Shown here piece by piece: positions 17,875-25,738 of a DNA stretch of 64,000 bases; position 1 is the stretch's first letter, and each line of letters starts with the position of its first letter. The stretch is from positions 1 through 64,000 of the forward strand of contig JBEAQU010000083.1 of assembly GCA_041163745.1 (NCBI GenBank). Direction: 5' to 3'. Origin of the DNA: UBA6168 sp041163745. GTDB lineage: Bacteria; Bacteroidota; Bacteroidia; Chitinophagales; Saprospiraceae. Below the pieces are notes generated by a model. That model made no database searches. It was given only the letters and a program-made list of their open reading frames with translations, and was not told the origin of the DNA. Both the position numbers and the translations under genes were made by a program.

Positions 17875-19077
17875 TCAGTCCGGTTCGAAGAAACAAACGC
17901 TCCCCCCCACCCAACTTTTGCCTTTGTTGTAGCGGACGCCGACCATTTCCCCTTTGCTCAAGCGGGCGAGGTTGGTCACGAGGGTCGGTCGGGCGTGGCC
18001 TTCCTCCCAGGTCAGCATCAGGCGGATTTCCACCTTGGCCGGTTCGTCCGGTGTCGAAATGATCGGAGCATAGGATACCTTCCGTTGCAGGATGAAGTTT
18101 TTTCGGGCTGCTTCCGGTATGGCCTCAATGTCCCGGATTGTCGGATGGATGACGACCCCTTGTCCGGAGAAGGAGTACAGCGGTTTCAGGACGAACTGTT
18201 CCAGGTCGGTTTGCCGGGGATCGACGGTATGGAGATAATGGGACGGGGGAGCGTACCGGCTCCGGAACAAGGGAAGCGTATGCTTGCTGATGCGGGCGAA
18301 CCAATGCGGATGGCCTACCCAGGTGACATCGTAGGGTTCCGCGAAATCGAAATCACGGGGAAGGTCGTTCCGTTTGGCCAGCTCGTCGAAGATGACGCGG
18401 TTGTAAATTCTTTCGACACCGATTTTCCTGCCGTCATCGGCGACATAATAGAGGTTGCGTCCACTTGTTCTCAGTTCGGAAATACATTTGACGGCAATCC
18501 CCAACACGCGGGCTGTTTCCATGAAATCGATGCGGGTGTTCTGCCGCCAGGGGTCGATTTCGAGCAGCACGACGTTTTCCGGTTGTGCGTCGCCGACGAT
18601 GACACGTCGCATCCAGTGGAAATAGGCTGTCTCGTCGAGGCCACCGAACAGGTGGTGCCAGGTGTCCGGGATATCGAAATGGTTCCTGTATGCCGTGGCA
18701 CACAGGTGTTGATAAAAGAACAAGGAGGGGAATCCTTGGATCTCGATCAGTTGGGGGTGCGGATCCCCGTTCTGGTCGAGGGTGATGCCGAAGTCGATGC
18801 AAAGGAAAGTGGGGTGGTCGTTCTCGCCGGGGACGAAGGTGCCGGGGAGGATGGTTTCCTCGGACAGCGTCTTGAAGTCCGGTCGCAGCAGGGTGGGCAG
18901 CAGTTCGTCACAGGCTTCCAACAGTTTGGCACCCAAGCGGCGGGATACGAAGACAGGCGTTTCCGCGATAGGAAAAGGGGGGAGATGCCCGTTCGCCCGT
19001 TCGATTTCAGTCAGGAAAGCCTGGTATTTCTCTTCTGAGAAGGTTGTGTTGTATTGTCGGCGAATGTTGGAGACCAT
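17875..19077 (-). CDS. ATP-grasp-like protein, possibly circularly permuted
   Basis: 400 residues from the ATG at 19077; a longer frame to 19743 would overlap the neighbouring GATase almost completely and is rejected. The C-terminal part has ATP-grasp nucleotide-binding features: QFVLKPLYSFSGQGV (295-309, with Lys299 and the Gly loop), FILQRKV (328-334), and VEIRLMLTW (349-357). The segment PQLIEIQGFPSLF (108-120) resembles the acidic metal-binding strand that in a normal ATP-grasp lies C-terminal; here it comes first, suggesting circular permutation. The last ~35 residues (RLSKGEMVGVRYN) may complete the active site. It lies downstream of a class I GATase and a second ATP-grasp on the same strand. 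The product is probably an amide or peptide ligase of unknown substrate. Confidence 0.55.
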   Translation of the reverse strand: MVSNIRRQYNTTFSEEKYQAFLTEIERANGHLPPFPIAETPVFVSRRLGAKLLEACDELLPTLLRPDFKTLSEETILPGTFVPGENDHPTFLCIDFGITLDQNGDPHPQLIEIQGFPSLFFYQHLCATAYRNHFDIPDTWHHLFGGLDETAYFHWMRRVIVGDAQPENVVLLEIDPWRQNTRIDFMETARVLGIAVKCISELRTSGRNLYYVADDGRKIGVERIYNRVIFDELAKRNDLPRDFDFAEPYDVTWVGHPHWFARISKHTLPLFRSRYAPPSHYLHTVDPRQTDLEQFVLKPLYSFSGQGVVIHPTIRDIEAIPEAARKNFILQRKVSYAPIISTPDEPAKVEIRLMLTWEEGHARPTLVTNLARLSKGEMVGVRYNKGKSWVGGSVCFFEPD

Positions 19078-19175
19078 AGGGTTGACACGTTTGGGTGGTG
19101 TTACGGCGAGCGGGCACCGCTGGTACCGGAGCCGACATGGGCGGACGGCATGGCCCCTCCCCTCCCTCCCCCCGC

Positions 19176-20009
19176 TCAGGATAATTCCGCACGGAGGTTG
19201 CCCAAGGCGCGGAATAGGAAGAATGGGAGGATGGTCCGGTGTGTACGGGCGATTTTGGCCGGATCTTTCAAGTCTTCGACCATGGAATGGTAACGCTCCT
19301 CCCCGAATTCGGCCAGCACGGCTTCGATTCGGTCCGGTTCCAGGAAGTAGGAGCGCATCCCGATGGGATCCGCTTCCGGGTGGAATTGCGTGCCGATCAT
19401 TTCCGGTGAAAACCGTACGGCCATCATGGCTCTTTTGAGTTCGGGCCGGTCTCGTTCCCTTTCGACCAGCAACAATTGGCAGCCGAGCTCCTCCAGCCGT
19501 CCCGGTTGTGGGTCGACCACCTGGTACTCCCGGAAATCCGCCACCCAAAACGGGTTGCCCAACTCCTGGAAGAGCCATTCCTCCTCCCCTTCCGATGTCT
19601 TGAAGACAGGAAAGGTGCCGAATGATTTTTTTCGTCGGCGGACAATCCTGCCGATGCCGAAATGATGGCAGGCCATCTGGAACGAATGGCAGATGAAGAA
19701 GCAGAACTTCCGGGAAAGTGCGGACTGCAGGTTGTGCCGCCACAGGTCGTCGATGAGCTGGTGAAAGGGATCCAGCCAGCGCTCGTCTCCCTGCAAGGGA
19801 CTGCCGGGTCCGCCGGAGAAGACATAGATGTCATGATCCAGCCCTGGCATATCGAAGCGGGACCGTACGTCAAACACGCTGACAGTCAGGTCGACGGAGA
19901 AGTCGCGGATCAGATCGAGCAGATTCCGCATCCCCAGGTTCCGGGTTCCTTCGTACATATCCAGGATGGCCACCTTGAATTTCCTGCCGTCGGTCGTGTT
20001 CGTCGCCAT
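19176..20009 (-). CDS. Class I glutamine amidotransferase-like protein
   Basis: 277 residues. Its core is a flavodoxin-like GATase domain: VAILDMYEGTRNLG strand, a YVFSGGPGSP oxyanion motif (62-71), nucleophile Cys107 in FFICHSFQMAC, and His210 with Glu212 in GTQFHPEAD. The Cys-His-Glu triad is intact, so release of ammonia from glutamine (or a related amide hydrolysis) is plausible. The C-terminal extension (~220-277) holds FLEPDRIEAVLAEFGEERY and no second catalytic domain is fused. It lies between two ATP-grasp genes on the same strand (gaps 117 and 98 bp) and has its own predicted promoter at 20088-20095. A role feeding ammonia to a neighbouring ligase is an inference. Confidence 0.78.
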   Translation of the reverse strand: MATNTTDGRKFKVAILDMYEGTRNLGMRNLLDLIRDFSVDLTVSVFDVRSRFDMPGLDHDIYVFSGGPGSPLQGDERWLDPFHQLIDDLWRHNLQSALSRKFCFFICHSFQMACHHFGIGRIVRRRKKSFGTFPVFKTSEGEEEWLFQELGNPFWVADFREYQVVDPQPGRLEELGCQLLLVERERDRPELKRAMMAVRFSPEMIGTQFHPEADPIGMRSYFLEPDRIEAVLAEFGEERYHSMVEDLKDPAKIARTHRTILPFFLFRALGNLRAELS

Positions 20010-20087
20010 GCGCTATTCCGTCGGTTGAAGTGAGTTGAGCCGCTGCCGGGGGGCTGCCCGGCCCGATGAAGCGTATGCCTGGCGCTG

Positions 20088-20095
20088 CAAAGATA
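20088..20095 (-). promoter_or_regulatory. -7 promoter element of the GATase gene
   Basis: On the minus strand this reads TATCTTTG, an exact TAnnTTTG match, about 79 bp before the GATase start codon. No -33 TTTG at the expected spacing. Confidence 0.45.
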
Positions 20096-20126
20096 GGGCC
20101 ATCGGCTTGAGCCGCCCGGGCTGGAC

Positions 20127-21134
20127 TCAGCGCTTCCGGGATTTCTTCGGCGTGGCTGCCACAGGCGGCTTGGTGGGTATGGACAGGCGTTCGTGGTTGA
20201 CCGCGGCCTGTACGAAGGTACCCCAGCTGAGGTTCATGCGTCCATCCTGGTGTGCTTGTGCCCTTTCGATGGCGTAATTTGCGGCTGTTTCCACCACCCA
20301 CTCGAAATTATCCTTTCCGACGGAATGGACGTCGGCATCAGGAGCCGGGTTGCAGAAATCGATGGCGTAGGGGATTCCGTCCTGTACACCGAATTCCACG
20401 GTATTGAAGTCGTACCCGAGGCCGTTGCAAAGCCGGAGGACATAATCCTCCATGGTCGACAGCAGTTCAGCGGAGGGTCGATGGTCCGCTACATAGCGGA
20501 GATGGTGCGGGTTCCTGGGTTCGTAGTCCATGATGCGGACGTATTTGCGGCCGATGCAATAGCAGCGGAAATAACTTTCGAAGGTGACGGCCTTCTGGAG
20601 CATCATCACCAATTGTCCGGTTTCGTTATAGGCTTGGAAGACATCCTCCCAGCTTTCGACTTTGTATACGTTTTTCCAGCCGCCGCCGGCATGTGGTTTC
20701 ATGAAAGCGGGGAAGCCGCCGAGGTAGTCGAGGATTTCCTCCCAGTCCATCGGGAACTTCAGGTTGGTGAAACTTTCCGTGGACGTATCGTCGGGATGTT
20801 CCTTGCTGGGCAGGAGTACGGTCCTGGGGACAGGGACGCCGACTTGTTCTGCCAGGACGTTGTTGAAGAATTTTTCATCCGCACTCCACCAGAACGGGTT
20901 GTTGATGACGGCTGTGCCGGTGGCGGCCGCGTTCTTCAGGTAGGCCCGGTAGAACGGAACGTCCTGGGAGATTCTGTCCACGATGACGGCATAGCCGGCT
21001 GCATGGTTTTGCTTCAATTCTTCTACGGTGACAAAGGATGCCTCCACCCCGTCGACGGCTTTGGAGCGGATGCGTTCCACGAAGGCGGCGGGGAAGGTGC
21101 GCTCCTTGCCGAAAAGGATGCCGATTTTTTTCAT
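20127..21134 (-). CDS. ATP-grasp (D-Ala-D-Ala ligase/RimK-like) ligase
   Basis: 335 residues from the ATG at 21134 (MKKIGILFGKERTFP). A pre-ATP-grasp lobe (1-90) precedes the ATP-grasp domain: FPAFMKPHAGGGWKNVYKV (141-159) supplies Lys146 and the Gly-rich phosphate loop, ESYFRCYCIGRKYVRI (186-201) is the central sheet, and VEFGVQDGIPYAIDFCNPAPD (246-266, written in part) supplies acidic metal ligands and Asn262. The fold activates a carboxylate as acyl-phosphate for attack by an amine or thiol. The lysine/proline-rich C-terminal tail (PTKPPVAATPKKSRKR) is likely disordered. It is the first gene of the trio with the GATase and the second ATP-grasp-like protein. Substrate unknown. Confidence 0.8.
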   Translation of the reverse strand: MKKIGILFGKERTFPAAFVERIRSKAVDGVEASFVTVEELKQNHAAGYAVIVDRISQDVPFYRAYLKNAAATGTAVINNPFWWSADEKFFNNVLAEQVGVPVPRTVLLPSKEHPDDTSTESFTNLKFPMDWEEILDYLGGFPAFMKPHAGGGWKNVYKVESWEDVFQAYNETGQLVMMLQKAVTFESYFRCYCIGRKYVRIMDYEPRNPHHLRYVADHRPSAELLSTMEDYVLRLCNGLGYDFNTVEFGVQDGIPYAIDFCNPAPDADVHSVGKDNFEWVVETAANYAIERAQAHQDGRMNLSWGTFVQAAVNHERLSIPTKPPVAATPKKSRKR

Positions 21135-21248
21135 AGCGGATGGGTTGGTGGTTGTGTTCCGGGTGTCGGCGGTTTGACAGATTGTGACCGGTTGTCCGCC
21201 CCTGGCCCGGATGCATGGGCCCGGGTGGGCCAACTCCTGCAAAAGGTT

Positions 21249-21256
21249 TATTTTTG
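21249..21256 (+). promoter_or_regulatory. Candidate -7 element of the SDR gene
   Basis: TATTTTTG, an exact TAnnTTTG match on the plus strand in the divergent region between the ATP-grasp and SDR genes. It would give a ~160-base leader, which is long, so the assignment is tentative. Confidence 0.35.
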
Positions 21257-21290
21257 TTCGGATCGCCGGCCTTCCGGTTGGAAATTTCGG

Positions 21291-21298
21291 CAAATGTA
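21291..21298 (-). promoter_or_regulatory. Candidate -7 element of the ATP-grasp trio
   Basis: The minus strand reads TACATTTG, an exact TAnnTTTG match about 157 bp before the ATP-grasp start at 21134. No -33 element at normal spacing was found. Confidence 0.4.
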
Positions 21299-21423
21299 AC
21301 GCAAATCAGCAGGATTGATGATGCCGGGACCAACCTTTATTCCATATGCAAGGGTGTACGGCCCGCTGTCGAAGCGGTACCTGGTGAGGTGGTCGAGGTT
21401 TTGGTCATTAAAAAGATGGAACG

Positions 21424-22122
21424 ATGAAAATAGTTGTTACAGGAGGTACGAAGGGAATCGGTCATGCGATAGCCGAGCAATTCGCATCGGAAGGGTTTGA
21501 CCTGGCCGTTTGTGCCAGGACGGAGGCGGACCTGCAGGCTTGTCGGCGTGTATGGGAGGACCGCTACGGTATCCGGGTGCTGACCCGGCAGGTGGATGTA
21601 CGCAACCGGGAAGCGGTCCTGGACTTCGCCGGATTCGTTCGCCGGGAGTGGGGTGCGGTGGATGTGTTGGTGAACAATGCCGGGGTGTTCATCCCGGGGG
21701 AAGTCGGTGGAGAGCCGCCGGGCAATCTGGAACTGATGGTGGAGACGAACCTCTACAGCGCCTATCACCTGACCCGGGCCTTGTTACCGTTGATGGTGGA
21801 AAATGGGCGGGGGCACATCTTCAACATGTGTTCGATCGCGAGTATCACGGCCTACCCCAACGGAGGTTCGTACAGCATATCCAAGTTCGCGCTGTATGGG
21901 TTCAGCAAGGTGCTGCGGGAGGAGCTCAAGAGCAAGGGAATCAAGGTGACGGCCGTCCTGCCAGGAGCGACCTGGTCGGACAGTTGGGCCGGGGTGGATT
22001 TGCCGGCCAGCCGTTTGATGGAAGCCCGGGATGTCGCCCTGGCTGTCTGGGGCGCCTGGCGGACGAGTCCGGCCGCCGTAGTGGAGGAGATCATCCTTCG
22101 GCCGCAACTGGGCGACCTGTAG
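21424..22122 (+). CDS. Short-chain dehydrogenase/reductase
   Basis: 232 residues, a classical SDR of near-minimal length. The cofactor loop is VTGGTKGIGHAIAEQF (5-20). CART in AVCARTEADL suggests NADP(H), the structural motif is VLVNNAGVF, and the catalytic set is Ser in CSIAS with YSISK. The product is a cytosolic NAD(P)H oxidoreductase; the substrate cannot be inferred, but the family also includes 3-oxoacyl-ACP reductases. It is divergent from the ATP-grasp gene and convergent with trhO (48 bp apart). Confidence 0.88.
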   Translation: MKIVVTGGTKGIGHAIAEQFASEGFDLAVCARTEADLQACRRVWEDRYGIRVLTRQVDVRNREAVLDFAGFVRREWGAVDVLVNNAGVFIPGEVGGEPPGNLELMVETNLYSAYHLTRALLPLMVENGRGHIFNMCSIASITAYPNGGSYSISKFALYGFSKVLREELKSKGIKVTAVLPGATWSDSWAGVDLPASRLMEARDVALAVWGAWRTSPAAVVEEIILRPQLGDL

Positions 22123-22170
22123 TGAGGAGGTGGAGGCGGCAGGAACGGGAGGTCTGCAAACGGTGTGTTG

Positions 22171-23214
22171 TCAGTCCGACAGCCTGCCTTGTTCCCGCCG
22201 GTAGGAGCGGTAGGTATCCTTGCTGAACTTCGAGCCGTTGAAAACAGCGGTGTGAAGCAGTTCCTTTCGAATCTCCTCCGGCAGCTGAAGGAAATCCACA
22301 CAATGGCTGGAGCAGCAATGCCGGTATTTTTCCGCGCAGGTCTCGCATTGGATGAACAGCAGGTGACAGGCATCGTTGGCGCAGTTGGCATGCCGGTCGC
22401 AAGGGGTGCCGCATTGATGGCATTTTGCGACGACATCCTCGCTGATTCGTTCGCCGAGACGTTCGTCGAATACAAAGTTCTTCCCGATGAATTTGTTGGG
22501 AAGCCCTTGCTCCCGGCATTGGCGGGCATATTCTATGATCCCGCCGTCCACCATGAAGACGTTTCGGAACCCTTTGTGCAGATAATAGGCGCTAGCCTTT
22601 TCGCAGCGGATTCCACCGGTACAGTACATGACGATGTTGCGGTCCTTTTTGTCGGCCAGCATCTTTTCCACCAAGGGGAGCGCCTCCCGGAAGGTAGACA
22701 CTTCCGGTCGCAGGGCGTTTTCAAAGTATCCCACCTCGCTTTCGTAATGGTTCCGCATATCCACGACGATGGTGTCGGCTTGGTCGGCGAGTTGGTTGTA
22801 GGCTGCGGCGCTGAGCGGGGTGCCCCGGCGCGTCACATCGAAAGTGTCATCGTCCAATCCGTCCGCCACAATTTTTTTCCGCACCTTCACCTTCAGTTTG
22901 ATAAAGGATTTTCCGTTGTCGTCGATGGCCAGATTGAGGCGGCAGCGGTTCAGATGAGGGGTGTTCCGCAGTTCCTTACGGAAGACGTCCAGCAGGTCGG
23001 TGGGGATGGAAACCTGGGCATTGACTCCTTCGGAGGACACATAGATGCGTCCGAGTACCTGGAAAGCGTCCAGTTTCAGGTACAATTGGTCTCGGAAGTT
23101 CGCCGGATCGGAAATATTTGAATATTGGTAAAAGGAAAGGGTTGTCCTTTTTTCATCGCTTTCGAGCATTCTTTGACGGAGCAGGTGGCGGTCGGTTTGG
23201 TTGAAGAGTTTCAT
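22171..23214 (-). CDS. trhO: tRNA uridine-34 hydroxylase TrhO (rhodanese family)
   Basis: 347 residues from the ATG at 23214; upstream in-frame sequence looks non-coding. The N-terminal acylphosphatase-like lobe (SFYQYSNISDP, GRIYVSSEGVNAQVSIP) is followed by a rhodanese domain whose active loop is CTGGIRCEKA, with Cys198 and Cys204; this is the hallmark of the TrhO/YceA family, which hydroxylates U34 of tRNA on the path to 5-methoxyuridine-type modifications. A long Cys-rich C-terminus (CHQCGTPCDRHANCANDAC and more) may bind metal, as is usual in the long members of the family. Cytosolic. ACMSD-like gene lies 55 bp upstream on the same strand. Confidence 0.9.
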   Translation of the reverse strand: MKLFNQTDRHLLRQRMLESDEKRTTLSFYQYSNISDPANFRDQLYLKLDAFQVLGRIYVSSEGVNAQVSIPTDLLDVFRKELRNTPHLNRCRLNLAIDDNGKSFIKLKVKVRKKIVADGLDDDTFDVTRRGTPLSAAAYNQLADQADTIVVDMRNHYESEVGYFENALRPEVSTFREALPLVEKMLADKKDRNIVMYCTGGIRCEKASAYYLHKGFRNVFMVDGGIIEYARQCREQGLPNKFIGKNFVFDERLGERISEDVVAKCHQCGTPCDRHANCANDACHLLFIQCETCAEKYRHCCSSHCVDFLQLPEEIRKELLHTAVFNGSKFSKDTYRSYRREQGRLSD

Positions 23215-23269
23215 AAGGGAAAAGGTGCTGTCGGTGAAAGAAGGTTTCTTTTCGGGTGCCGGGCCGGCG

Positions 23270-24277
23270 TCAGAAAAAATCGTTCTCGGACCTGCCGAGC
23301 CAGGCCAGTGTATTCCGAAACTGGATGGCACGGACAACCTCGGCCGGTAGCCCGGCGGTTTCCAGGAAGGCGCCGATGGTCAGGTCTCCCAACGGGAATG
23401 GATAGTCTGAGCCGAGGGTCACCTTGTCGGGGCCGACGAGGTCTACGACTGTACGGAGCATGCCCACATCGTGGGTGATGCAATCCACCCAAAAGCGGCC
23501 GAGGTAATCGCGGGGAGAAACCGGGTTGTCGACCGCCACGAGGTCGGGGCGGCAACGGAATCCATGTTCGATACGGCCGAGGGTCGGCAGGAAGGACCCG
23601 CCGGCATGGGCGAAGCAGCAGCGCAAATGGGGCAGGCGTTCGAATACGCCTGCGAAAATCATGGAACACACGGCCCGGCTGGTTTCGGCGGGCATGCCCA
23701 CCAGCCAGGGGAGCCAGTACTGCTGCATGTGCTGTTGTCCCATCATGTTCCAGGGGTGAACGAAGAGCGCCATTCCCAGGTCGGCACAGGCTTCGAAGAT
23801 CGGAAAAAACCTGGGTTCGCCGAGGTTCAGGTCGTTGATGTTGGAGCCGATCTGGACACCGGCCAGGCCGATGTCCCGGCAGCGTCGGAGTTCCCGGACC
23901 GCCAGGTCGGCATCCTGCATGGGGAGGGTGCCCAGGCCGATGTACTGTTTGGGATGGGCGGCGGAAAGTTCGGCCAGGTGGTCGTTGAGGAATTGTGCGA
24001 TGGACCAGGTGTCCTGTGGTTTAGCCCAATAGCTGAAAAGCACCGGAATGGTGCAGACGACCTGGACTTGTGTACCATGTTGTTCGTATTCGGCTATGCG
24101 GAGGGTTGGATCCCAGGTATTGCGGCCGACGCGTCGGAAGAACGTATTTCCTTTCATCATGTCGGCTTGGTCCGCACCGGCATGTTCCAGGTGGATGAAA
24201 CCGTCGTATCCGAATTTATCCGCCCATCGGGGCAGCTTCTCCGGCATGATGTGGGTATGCATGTCAATTTTCAGCAT
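23270..24277 (-). CDS. ACMSD-like amidohydrolase (2-amino-3-carboxymuconate-6-semialdehyde decarboxylase)
   Basis: 335 residues of the metal-dependent TIM-barrel amidohydrolase superfamily. Ligands His7 and His9 are in IDMHTH, a further His in LFVHPWNMMG, another in CCFAHAGGSFLPTLGR and an Asp in TLGSDYPFPLG. The HPWNMMG, FAHAGGSF, RIEHGF and FWVDCITHD segments are characteristic of ACMSD, which decarboxylates 2-amino-3-carboxymuconate-6-semialdehyde in tryptophan breakdown via kynurenine. Other genes of that route (kynurenine monooxygenase, 3-hydroxyanthranilate dioxygenase) are not in the window. The RidA-like gene at 52074 may be related to the later deaminase step. Confidence 0.88.
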   Translation of the reverse strand: MLKIDMHTHIMPEKLPRWADKFGYDGFIHLEHAGADQADMMKGNTFFRRVGRNTWDPTLRIAEYEQHGTQVQVVCTIPVLFSYWAKPQDTWSIAQFLNDHLAELSAAHPKQYIGLGTLPMQDADLAVRELRRCRDIGLAGVQIGSNINDLNLGEPRFFPIFEACADLGMALFVHPWNMMGQQHMQQYWLPWLVGMPAETSRAVCSMIFAGVFERLPHLRCCFAHAGGSFLPTLGRIEHGFRCRPDLVAVDNPVSPRDYLGRFWVDCITHDVGMLRTVVDLVGPDKVTLGSDYPFPLGDLTIGAFLETAGLPAEVVRAIQFRNTLAWLGRSENDFF

Positions 24278-24286
24278 GGGGGCGGA

Positions 24287-25378
24287 TCATTGAGCCTGGA
24301 CGGGGCCCTCCCCGACCCAATCCTGCAGATACGTGCCTTGTTCGCAGAGCGGGGCCAGTTCCTGATCGATGAAGGGGCGGACATCATGGATGATGCTTTC
24401 CGGATAGAGGAGGTGGAGGTTCGGGCCTGCGTCCAGGCTGAAAAACAAGGGGTGTCGGGTGTCGGAACGGTATTGTTGGACCCGTTCGATCATTTCCAGG
24501 GTGTTGGGTTTCAGCAGCATGTAGGCCGGGTTGCTGCTCATCATGAGGCCGTGCAAGGTGAGGGCTTCCCGCTCGGCGATGCTGCCGAAGGTGTCGAGGT
24601 CGCCGGTACGCATGGCGGACAGCAGGAAATGCAGGTTCTTGCGGGCGTCCGCATAACGGCTGTCTGCGAAGGGATGGTTGTCCATCAGTCCGTGACCAGC
24701 CCGGCTGCTCACGCTTTTCTCCGCGGTGCTGGCGAGCAGTATGTCGTCATGGAAATCTCGGAAAACGGGATGTACCAAGTCGGCGAGGGGAACGGCATAT
24801 TCATCGGAGGCATCCGGAATCTCTCCGGTCCGGCCCCACAGCGCTGCCACAGGAAAGATGGACCGGCAGGCGCTGCCGGACCCCAGCCGGGCGAGCCAGG
24901 AGGATTTCCGGTCGAACGCCTGGTCGTCTTCCAGGGTTCCGAACAGTTCGTGTTCCATGGAGCAGATGCAAAGAGCCAGGGCGCTCATGGCAGAGGCGGA
25001 GGAAGCGATGCCGGCGGAATGTGGGAAAGCGTTGGCGGACCGGATGCTGAGGTCGAGTTGTCGCAGGAAAGGAAAGGTGTCTGCTACGCTTTCCAGGAAC
25101 CGGACGATTTTCTGCCGGAACGCGTCCTGTGGTTCCCCGTGGAACAGGAAATCCACGGAAATGGCCGGGTCTCCCGTTTCTTTTGGTCGGTACGCCACCA
25201 GGGTTTCGGTGAAGGAGGTGCTGAGGGTCAGGCTGAGGGAGGGGTTGCGGGGCAGTTGCACTCCGTGTTTTCCCCAATACTTGACGATGGCCAGGTTGGA
25301 AGGGCTCTGCCAGACGACCTGACCGGGTTCCGTCCCGTCGCTTTCCAAGACCAGGCCCGGCTGTTTGTAATCCATCAT
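24287..25378 (-). CDS. mvaD: Diphosphomevalonate decarboxylase
   Basis: 363 residues from the ATG at 25378 (an adjacent ATG at 25375 is equally possible). It is a GHMP-superfamily enzyme converting 5-diphosphomevalonate to isopentenyl diphosphate with ATP and release of CO2. Visible motifs are NLAIVKYWGKHGVQLPRNPS near residue 35-55 (substrate binding), the GHMP loop SAGIASSASAMSALAL, and the C-terminal FSLDAGPNLHLL with the conserved Asp. Its presence indicates a mevalonate pathway for isoprenoids, as in Saprospiria and Flavobacteriia. Other mevalonate genes are not adjacent. The ACMSD-like gene starts 9 bp after its stop codon. Confidence 0.92.
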   Translation of the reverse strand: MMDYKQPGLVLESDGTEPGQVVWQSPSNLAIVKYWGKHGVQLPRNPSLSLTLSTSFTETLVAYRPKETGDPAISVDFLFHGEPQDAFRQKIVRFLESVADTFPFLRQLDLSIRSANAFPHSAGIASSASAMSALALCICSMEHELFGTLEDDQAFDRKSSWLARLGSGSACRSIFPVAALWGRTGEIPDASDEYAVPLADLVHPVFRDFHDDILLASTAEKSVSSRAGHGLMDNHPFADSRYADARKNLHFLLSAMRTGDLDTFGSIAEREALTLHGLMMSSNPAYMLLKPNTLEMIERVQQYRSDTRHPLFFSLDAGPNLHLLYPESIIHDVRPFIDQELAPLCEQGTYLQDWVGEGPVQAQ

Positions 25379-25738
25379 AAGGCTTCGGTTGGTTTGGTGT
25401 CGCGGTTTCCGACTGTCGGAAGCCGCGGCCGCTCCACAAATATACGAGGCTGGCGACACATCGGGCCTGCGGAAAGGACCGGGTTCTTCGTTTTTCGTTC
25501 AGAGGGAGGCAAGGGATGATTTTTCTTGAAGAAATGGGGTGTAGACCAGCTTGTCATAGGAAACATGGATTGGTGGCAAGCCATGCGACCCCAACCGGAA
25601 GGCCCGGCAATCATTCGGTGACGGCACCGGGGGGCGATGCCGTTGCCCAACCGGCGCAAAAAGGCTTCCGCCCAAGATGTCTGCCGGATAGGGGCTTCGG
25701 CGCAAGCAGGTGAGGTGAGCCGGGCGTTGGTCGGGTGT
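25379..25738. other. Intergenic region between mvaD and hydroxyacyl-CoA dehydrogenase
   Basis: 360 bp. A minus-strand frame crossing it is Ser/Pro/Arg-rich and antisense-like in composition, so not called. It holds the mvaD promoter element at 25437-25444. Confidence 0.55.
25437..25444 (-). promoter_or_regulatory. -7 promoter element of mvaD
   Basis: Minus strand TATATTTG is an exact TAnnTTTG match ~60 bp before the mvaD start codon. No clear -33 TTTG. Confidence 0.5.

Noticed and set aside
19078..19743. N-terminal extension of the 400-residue ATP-grasp-like protein
   Set aside because: It would overlap the amidotransferase gene for over 560 bp, and its sequence is Pro/Arg/Gly-rich. The ATG at 19077 gives a well-formed protein.
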